This document shows, in pieces, positions 56,473 to 64,000 of a stretch of 64,000 nt of DNA (its first letter is position 1; every line of letters starts with the position of its first letter). Source of the DNA: Dendrocalamus latiflorus. Taxonomy: Eukaryota; Streptophyta; Magnoliopsida; Poales; Poaceae. The position numbers and the translations under genes are program-made. The stretch is from positions 9,817,465 through 9,881,464 of the forward strand of contig CM029669.1 in assembly GCA_017311315.1 (NCBI GenBank), in the 5' to 3' direction. The notes under the pieces were generated by a model. That model made no database searches, was not told where the DNA came from, and worked only from the letters and a program-made list of their open reading frames with translations.

Positions 56473-57548
56473 TGGCAGGAGACGAAGGGGACGGGACACC
56501 GGTCGATTTCAACGAGTGTGTTAGTCGCGGCCAGCTACAAGCTTCACTCACTGATTTCGGTGCGATAATGGACACCATCGTCGCCGCCATTGCCAAGTTG
56601 AACACCACGGAAGGAATTGAGCGGGTGGAGCGGTGGATGGCTGACCTCACTGGTCGGATAGACACATTGGAGGCACGCCTGCCACTTGTCAATGACGGCC
56701 ATCATCGTGATGATGACACAGTGTATGATGCGGATGGCAACATTGATCAGCGGGCGACACAAGATGCATGACTTCGTCGGCGTCTTCAACAAAACCGACA
56801 TGGTATGGGAGGTAATAACCAGAACCGTCATGGTAACGACGACCCTTTTGCTAAAGTCAAATTTACCATTCCATCTTTTTCTGGTCTTTATGATGCTGAA
56901 ATATATCTTGATTGGGAGATGACGGTAGAGCAGAAGTTTAATTCTCACTTGGTTCCTGAACAACATAGAGTTAGACAAGCTACTAGTGAGTTTAAGGACT
57001 TTGCTATTATCTGGTGGAATGAACTGGGTACCATGCGCTTACAACCTGATACATGGGAGCGGTTAAAAGAAGCTATGCGTAATCGTTTTGTTCCTCCCTC
57101 ATATAAACGTGATTTGCGAAACAAATTGCAGCGCTTAGAGCAAGGTGATAGTTTTGTTCAGGACTATTATGCTGAGCTTCAAAAGGGTATGGTGCGTTGT
57201 GGGGTTGTTGAGGAAACAGAGGATAAGATTTGTCGTTTTTACGGGGGGTTACGGCATGAAATTCAGGACATTGTTGATTATAAAGATTTTAATACTATCA
57301 ACCAGTTGTTCCAGCTTGCTATGCTTGCAGAAAAAGAATTGCAGGGACACAAGGAATTAGCGAAGGCAAGCATCGGACGACCCTTCTACACGCCGCGAAC
57401 GACTACATCGACGGGACTGCCCAAGTCTTCTTCGAGTTTCCGTTCTCCTCCACCACCTGTGAACAAGTTTGCAGCAGCGCCACCGAAGCCACCTTCCACG
57501 ACACGCCTTGCAGATTCTACAAAAAAATTCTTTGCAGGGTCCAGCTAA
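56473..57548 (+). pseudogene. Ty3/gypsy gag, broken
   Basis: ATG at 56473 (MAGDEGDGTPVDFNE), a coiled N-terminal part, a TGA stop at 56769, then the retrotransposon gag core: AEIYLDWEMTVEQKFNSHLV, FAIIWWNELGTMR, WERLKEAMRNRFVPPSYKRD, LQRLEQGDSFVQDYYAEL, then IGRPFYTPRTT. This is the standard grass gypsy gag. The frame ends at 57548 by a small frameshift, with the zinc knuckle in the next frame. Confidence 0.8.
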
Positions 57549-60500
57549 GAGTTCTTCTTCCGTGGCTTCAACGGGCCGCTCCTCCGACATTCAGTGCCAC
57601 CGCTGCCATGGGCTTAGTCATGTGCAGAAGAATTGCCCTAGCCAACGGGCATACATCGCCATAGAAGATGGAGGCTACATCAGCACTTCGGATGTCGAGG
57701 AGGATGACGATGTTGCTGCTGCCTCGGACGCCAATGGCGGTGGTGATGATGACCTGGTCCTTGGTGGGGCGTCCACAGCGACGCTATGGAGCATCATTGT
57801 GCAGCGAGTCCTCAGCACACAGGTACAACAACCCGATAAGCTTCAACGCCATAATTTGTTTCAGACTTTCTTCGCAATCAAGAACCGGCGCGCACGTGTC
57901 ATCATTGATGGAGGAAGCTGCAACAACTTGGTGAGTTCTGATTTGGTCAAGAAGCTTGGCTTGACCACGCGACTGCATCCACATCCATACCATATTCAGT
58001 GGTTAAATGACTTTGGAAAAGCTAAGGTAACGCAAACATGCCGAGTCCATTTTTCCATTGGTGCTTATGCTGATCATGTTGATTGTGAAGTGGTTCCCAT
58101 GCAAGCATGCTCTCTTTTATTGGGTCGACCTTGGGAATTTGATAATGATGCTTTACACCATGGTAGTAGTAACAAATACACTTTTATGCATAAGGGAAAG
58201 AACGTTACTTTACTGCCTTTGACCCCAGCTGAGATTATAGAGGCCGATAGGGAGAGAGCTGCTGCTACTAATGATCCAAAAGAACGTGAAAAATCTGAAA
58301 AACAACAAGTAATCCATTTGAAAAATTCTTTTATGCTTGCCACAAAATCAGACCTTGCTGCAATTGATGATGTTAATGATACATGCTATGCTTTTGTGTG
58401 CAAAGATGCTTTATTTTCTCTTGATAATATGCCTTGCACTTTGCCTGCTCCTATCACTAACCTTTTGCAGGAGTTTAGAGATGTTTTCCCTGATGAGATA
58501 CCTCCAGGACTTCCACCCATTTGAGGGATTGAGCACCAGATTGACTTGATCCCTGGAGCGAGTTTGCCAAACCGTGCGGCGTACAGGACCAATCCCGAAG
58601 AGACTAAGGAGATTCAGCGACAAGTCAAAGACCTTTTGGACCGTGGGTACGTACGTGAGAGCCTTAGTCCTTGTGCTGTTCCTGTTCTTTTGGTTCCCAA
58701 AAAAGATGGTTCTTGGCGTATGTGTGTAGATTGTAGAGCCATTAACAACATTACTATAAGGTATCGTCATCCTATTCCTAGGCTAGACGACATGCTTGAT
58801 GAGTTGTGTGGTGCTATAATTTTCATAAAGATTGACTTGCGTAGTGGATACCACCAAATAAGAATGAAACTTGGATGCTTTTAAAACTAAGTTCGGCTTG
58901 TATGAGTGGTTAGTCATGCCTTTTGGTTTAACTAATGCACCTAGCACTTTCATGAGATTAATGAACGAGGTTTTACATCCTTTCATTGGCAAATTTGTGG
59001 TCATTTACTTTGATGATATCTTGATTTATAGAAGTCCATGGATGAACATTTGAATCACTTACGTGTTGTTTTTAATGCTTTGAGAGATGCACGTTTCTTT
59101 GGTAACCTTGAGAAGTGCACCTTTTGCACGGATCGAGTCTCTTTTCTTGGCTATGTTGTGACTCCACAGGGAATTGAGGTTGATAGCGCCAAGGTGGATG
59201 CGATATGGAGTTAGCCCATGCCCACGACGGTTTCCCAAGTGCGGAGTTTTCTTGGCATTGCAGGATTTTATCGCCGCTTTGTCAAGGAATTCAGTACCAT
59301 TGCGACACCGTTGATTGAGTTGACAAAGAAGGGCGTCGTGTTCCATTGGGGGCCATCACAAGAGGAGTCCTTTAATCTTTTGAAGGACAAGCTTACACAC
59401 GCACCATTGCTCCAACTTCCGGATTTTGGTAAGACTTTTCAACTGGAATGTGATGCTAGCGGAATTGGTATTGGTGGTGTTTTGATGCAAGAAGGCAAAT
59501 CTGTTGCCTACTTTGGTGAAAAATTGAATGGTCCTACTCTTAATTATTCCACGTATGATAAAGAATTGTATGCTCTTGTTCGTTCTTTAGAGACGTGGCA
59601 ACACTATTTATGGCCTAAAGAATTTGTCATTCATTCCGATCATGAATCACTTAAGCATATTCGTAGTCAAACCAATTTGAATTGTAGACATGCTAAGTGG
59701 GTTGAATTTATTGAATCTTTTCCTTATGTCATTAAACACAAGAAAGGGAAAGATAATGTGATTGCTGATGCTTTGTCTCGACGCTATACCATGTTGTCTC
59801 AACTTGATTGTCGCATTTTTGGTCTTGAACCTATTAAAGCACAATATGCTTTTGATGCTGATTTTAAGGATGTGTTGTTGCATTGTAAAGAGGGACAAGC
59901 ATGGAATAAATTCGTGATCAATGTTGGGTTTTTGGTTAGAGCTAACCGCCTATGCATTCCAGTTGGATCCGTTCGTCTTTTGTTGTTGCAGGAGGCGCAT
60001 GCAGGCGGTTTGATGGGACATTTTGGTGCTAAGAAGATGGAGGATATTCTGGCCACACACTTCTTTTGGCCAAAGATGAGGCGAGATGTTGAGCGGTTTG
60101 TGGCTCGCTGCACTACATGTCAAAAAGCTAAGTCTCGCTTGAATCCACATGGTTTATATATGCCTCTTCCTGTTCCTTCTATTCCGTGGGCAGATATTTC
60201 TATGGACTTTGTTTTAGGATTGCCCATGACTAAGAGGGGGAGGAGTAGCATTTTTGTTGTTGTGGATCGCTTTTCTAAGATGGCTCACTTTATACCATGT
60301 CATAAAACCGATGATGCCATTCATATTGCTGACCTCTTTTTCAAAGAGATAGTTTGTTTGCATGGTATGCCTTCTACTATTGTTTCAGATCGTGATGCCA
60401 AGTTCTTGAGTCACTTTTGGCGTACTCTATGGAACAAGTTGGGTACAAAGTTGTTATTCTCTACAACATGTCACCCACAAACTGATGGCCAAACTGAGGT

Positions 60501-60668
60501 GGTGAACCGCACATTGTCTACCATGTTGAGAGTTGTTTTGAAGAATAATTTGAAGCTGTGGGAAGAGTGTTTGCCACATGTTGAGTTCGCATATAATCGA
60601 GCGGAACACTCCACCACCAAGGTAAGTCCTTTTCAGGTAGTGTATGGATTCAATCCACGTGCCCCTAT
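57549..60668 (+). pseudogene. Ty3/gypsy pol (protease, RT, RNase H, integrase), broken and truncated
   Basis: Zinc knuckle CHRCHGLSHVQKNC near 57595; protease region ARVIIDGGSCNNLVSSDLVK near 57893; RT from 58525 (YRTNPEETKEIQRQVKDLLD, VPKKDGSWRMCVDCRAIN, KIDLRSGYHQIRMK, MPFGLTNAPSTFMRLMNEVL and the YFDD active site near 59008); RNase H (LECDASGIGIGGVLMQEGK, ALSRR); integrase zinc region (CTTCQKAKSR) and core (DFVLGLPMTKRGRSSIFVVV, IVSDRDAKF, HPQTDGQTEVVNRTL). Breaks: TGA at 58522, a frameshift near 58870, another near 59030, and TAG at 59212. The integrase is cut at 60668 by the CACTA element, so C-terminal parts and the 3' LTR are beyond it or lost. Confidence 0.85.
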
Positions 60669-60719
60669 CACTACAAGAAAACCTCCCTATAGTAACGCTG
60701 TATTGTTATGTTTGATACG

Positions 60720-61430
60720 CTTTATTTCGTCTCTACAGGAATATAGGCACGCTTTTGTAAAGCGTGTTAGGAGCGTCTTCGCATGGACCGTGTCAGGAGT
60801 TGTAGAGACGAATTCTTTAAGCATGTCTATGAGATAAAAAGACGTTTTATAGAGACGCTTAATGCATGCCTACACATATTGATACACTTTTATAGACACA
60901 TTTATACAACGCATCTATCAGTATAGTTACGTTGTATAGTAGCGCTTCATCATGTATTAAGAATTGTAGAGATAGTCTCGTAGGTACATCTATATTATAT
61001 GTCTACTAATATAGTCACGCTTTGTAATGACGCTTTAATGCGTATTAAGAAGTATAGTCACGCTTTATAATGATGCTTTGATGCGTATTAAGAAGTATAG
61101 TCGCGCTTTATAATGATGCTTTAATGTGTATTAAGAAGTATAGACACGATTAATAGATACATTTATATTACGTGTTTAATTATATAGACACGCTGTATAG
61201 TAACATAGCCACGTGCTCAGAAATGTAGAAACGATATGATGATACATTTACATTGCGTGTGTATCAATATAGGTTCATTGTATAGTAACATCTTGTTGCG
61301 TCTCAAGATATGTAGAGACGGTTTCATATGTACATTTATATTTCGCGTCAGTAATGTTTTTGTGTATATATTAATATATACACGCTTTGTAGTACCACCT
61401 TCTTATGTATTAAGAACTGTGATGTTTTCT
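60720..61430. repeat. CACTA subterminal repeat region
   Basis: Dozens of variants of TATAGACACGCTTT / GTATAGTAACGCTTT in both orientations. At 61040-61150 they form about three tandem units of ~45 bp (GCGTATTAAGAAGTATAGTC). Such subterminal words bind the element's TNPA-like protein in En/Spm. Confidence 0.75.
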
Positions 61431-62704
61431 TCAAAATGGACATCCAAATATAGATAATATCTGTATGATTAGATAATGACAATGCAAATCACCATAAGTA
61501 TTCCATTTGTAAAATCATCTCTTTAGCATCCACAAAACAAGATAATAATTAGTTCACTCCCTGGACATCATATAGACCAGTAACTATATCAAACTGAATG
61601 GTTCATCAAACATATGTGGAGTACAGGACAACCAGAAACTCCTAGTCCTAGTAGCAGAGAAATACAAAGGCTCCATCTTCATCACCACTGCTCCACACCA
61701 GCAGCAAGGCACTGAAGAAGACCCCGATCTGGATGCGGATCTAGCCCTGCAATTGAACAGATGCAGTTGATAATAGCATTGAGACAAAAAAAAAATTGCA
61801 GTTTGAAAAGATGACATGAGTTAAATAATGTAGCTTCAACATTTTTTCTTATTGCAGTTGACACAAATAAGAGACTAAGAGTCCAAGCATATCCATGAGA
61901 AGCAACAGGTATAAGCCGAACAACAGTCCTCTATGGTTAGCTTAGGCATGTAGCATAAGTCAGTATTTATAGAAAATTAGCCTGCAAACACCATCTTTTT
62001 TGCTGTTAGATAAAAACAGCTACTACTCAGGTCATGTGCTGCTATGAATCATGGCATAGCTAATGACTTTATACCCTATGCCAAGCAGGCCGCAAGGTCT
62101 TCGAAAATTGATGTTGGTAGTCAACATAAAGAAAGTCATATTATAAGCATGACGCAAGCAGTGAACAGATATAATCTTAACATTACCCAAACATATAATT
62201 TTTAGAAATGTCACAAGGATATGAGTAAATTTGAAACATTCACTACTAGTACATGGCACAGACCTATAATGGAAACAAAATTAAGATGCAACATTTCACT
62301 ATGCTTCTTGTGAAACGGCTACAGGATAAATTGATTATGTAATATTATCTCTTATACGGTTCCTTCTACGTGCCACTAGAATGTGAAAAATAAGCAAAGA
62401 GATCATGAATAAATTCTTAGTGTGCATTATTTTTGCTACAGCATAGAATACTTAGATACTAGAAAAATCATGTTAATATGAAATGCTTGCAAGTTTCTAA
62501 GACTAAAGCATAAGTAAATCTGCAAACAGCATGACGCTACATTGCATGATGGCCATAATTAAAGAATAAAACATACCATGTTGTTTCGGGACTGAATTGA
62601 ACTCTTAGGTTTTCTCACCTAAACAAGAATGGGTTTAGATGAAAATCATAATTTGAAGAAATTAAAAAATCAAAGAAGCACTCAAACAACAAAAATTAAC
62701 TTAC
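61431..62704. other. CACTA interior, 3' side of the gene
   Basis: AT-rich, no clear exon. A possible terminal exon starts at 61746 after TTCAATTGCAG on the minus strand, containing a short frame GLDPHPDRGLLQCLAAGVEQ if read in another phase; unproven. Confidence 0.35.
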
Positions 62705-63277
62705 ATGTGAACAGGGCCATGCAATAACATAGCCAATAGCATCTCTTAATAGTTGAATATCGAACAATGGCCTAGGCAACGCCTCATCTCCAATATTTCC
62801 ATTGGCTACATTTTCAAGACTGTCAACATGAACCCCAACGAACTCGTTTCCAAGCATGCTTTCTCCAATAACTCGTGTGCCATCAGTAGTTACTAACTTT
62901 CCTTTGGCCACAACTTTACCTTTGTTTCTTAGTGAAATAAGAATGACTTCAATTTGCCTCTACCATTTTGAAAAAAAACATAAAGCTATGATAATTGAAC
63001 TTGTGACTAAATTAAGTTAAAAAGTAACATAGCAAACAAAATCATACTGATTCTGGATGATTAACATCTGGAGCTTTGATTCTTCGAGATCTCTACAGTA
63101 GACATAATTTTAATTAGCAAAATGTATCATCACTCAAGAATGTTTAATCTAACTTTCTATTTGAAGTAATAATACACTATCACAACTGGGACATACCATG
63201 CTAGTCAATATGCTATCACGTGTTGTGCCTACATAATCCTTATTTGCTTGCCCACGACGCTCCTCAATATGTCCCAC
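62705..63277 (-). CDS. CACTA element second-protein C-terminal exons (partial gene)
   Basis: Three exons on the minus strand with consensus splice signals. 63277-63197 encodes VGHIEERRGQANKDYVGTTR plus 7 residues (acceptor TTGCAG, donor GTATGT). 63092-63048 encodes RSRRIKAPDVNHPES (acceptor CTGTAG, donor GTATGA). 62959-62705 encodes RQIEVILISLRNKGKVVAKG ... LPRPLFDIQLLRDAIGYVIA and WPCSH (acceptor GGTAG, donor GTAAGT). All three are whole numbers of codons (27, 15, 85) in phase 0. The last exon resembles the conserved C-terminus (LPRP...IAWP) of the plant En/Spm-type Ptta/TNPA protein. Reading through the last donor ends after two codons; splicing to an acceptor at 61747 also ends at once, so the protein C-terminus is here either way. 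Upstream exons lie to the right, some perhaps outside the window. Confidence 0.5.
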
Positions 63278-63651
63278 CTGCAACCATAGTTCACCTCATT
63301 TTTGTTATATGTATCACTTTTGTTCTGATTTTTGAAAGCAAGAAAGAGGATTCCAAGATCACATTACAAAACGATTAGTACTAATTCATGTACAATGAAC
63401 ATAAACAGCACTGAGCAAAAACTGAACAATATGCTTTATAATGAATTTCGCTCTCAACTTTCCCATCTTAGTTGGCCCCATGATTTTATTTCCTTGTAAA
63501 AAAGCCTTCACTACTCATGATATGTCCATTGGAGTAGTGTATATAGTTCTATATCTTTTTTTACTGAAAGACTATGGTTTCTAAATAGCCTTGTGCTGTC
63601 CAAGACTAAAATTGTTGGAAGGGTAAAATGGGACCTCTTGCTTTCACAAAT

Positions 63652-63790
63652 TGTTGGAATAGTCCCACATTGGTTGTGGAAGGGCAAGGGACCTAACTTA
63701 AAAGTGGGGGAGTCCCTCACCTCATTGGCTAGCTTTTGGGGTGAGAAGGCCCTTACGATCCTACACAAATACATTGCCCAAATTTCAATT
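63652..63790 (+). repeat. Possible LTR/TRIM fragment inside the CACTA element
   Basis: TGTTGGAATAGTCCCACATT followed by CCTCACCTCATTGGCTAGCTT resembles a plant repeat whose copies start TGTTGG...TCCCACAT. Its other end is not clear. Confidence 0.3.
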
Positions 63791-64000
63791 GTTAACTGTT
63801 ATCACCTAGCTCTATTAACAAAAAAATATTTATTCATCTACTTGTCATGTATAGCATCTGTTCTTTTCACTTTCAACAAGCAACCATAGAATTTGCTCGT
63901 AGTCTTGCTATAAAGGTCAGATATGCATATCTGTTCATATCAGGATTAATATAGAAAAAGTAAAATATGTGTTGACTCTAACGTGGTACAGATAGACAAA

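Larger units (their letters stand above)
60669..64000. mobile_element. CACTA (En/Spm) transposon, left end; continues past the window
   Basis: Terminus CACTACAAGAAAACCTCCCT at 60669, the signature CACTA end, inside the gypsy integrase. The 3 bases before it are TAT, so a TAT duplication is expected at the far end. A subterminal region (60669-61430) is packed with related short words. A minus-strand gene of CACTA type follows at 62705-63277. The right end is not in the window. Confidence 0.85.

Noticed and set aside
1..64000. tRNA, rRNA, microRNA or snoRNA genes
   Set aside because: I scanned for tRNA-like boxes and rRNA words and saw no convincing gene; the MULE hairpins are noted separately but are not called as RNA genes.

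Overview
The window is plant nuclear DNA, almost certainly from a grass (Poaceae). Evidence for a grass: Stowaway- and PIF/Tourist-type termini, a long solo LTR starting TGTTGGAAATATGCCCTAGA (Angela/BARE-like Ty1/copia), Sirevirus-type copia LTRs, a Ty3/gypsy polyprotein of a common grass type, a MULE carrying a plant mobile domain, and a CACTA element. I cannot name the species. There is no intact ordinary host gene; nearly everything is transposon, often nested, with broken fragments of one leucine-rich-repeat (LRR) receptor family.

Layout. 1-2400: old LTR and MITE remnants. 2409-3404 and 16998-18037: two inverted copies of a non-autonomous hAT element carrying the same broken NLR (NB-ARC) gene piece. 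Their 8-bp flanks are exchanged, the expected footprint of an inversion of the ~13.6 kb between them. That inverted segment holds degenerate LTRs (3542-7371) and a minus-strand copia element (8626-16450) split by a 3.6-kb Sirevirus-type LTR (10668-14263) that contains exact 27-bp and 15-bp minisatellites.

18794-38187: an LRR-receptor region. A unit of [solo LTR + spacer + LRR gene] was tandemly duplicated (gene copies at 21171-22216 and 26579-29041), and a third 3' piece lies at 37317-38187. All copies reaching the 3' end lack a kinase domain. Later insertions include a 253-bp solo LTR, a 2.0-kb PIF/Harbinger-type element with TAA target duplication, a copia element (29042-32376) and a truncated Sirevirus (32377-37316).

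39150-51443: a degenerate ~12.3-kb MULE with hairpin-rich terminal repeats, a MuDR-type transposase, a plant mobile domain ORF, a 31-bp minisatellite and a coiled-coil ORF. It was invaded by a gypsy LTR (39648-42031) and a Sirevirus 5' end (42032-43709). 51444-52935 is unassigned and holds one orphan promoter-like stretch. 52940-60668 is a Ty3/gypsy tract arranged pol end - LTR - gag - pol, with a 1351-bp solo LTR (perfect GGCAT duplication) inside its LTR. A CACTA element starts at 60669 inside the gypsy integrase and runs past the window end; part of its minus-strand gene is visible as three phase-0 exons.

There is no operon or pathway logic here. The window reads as a record of insertions, recombination between repeats (solo LTRs, inversion, tandem duplication, deletions) and decay, with many TAG stops that fit loss of methylated cytosines in CHG context.
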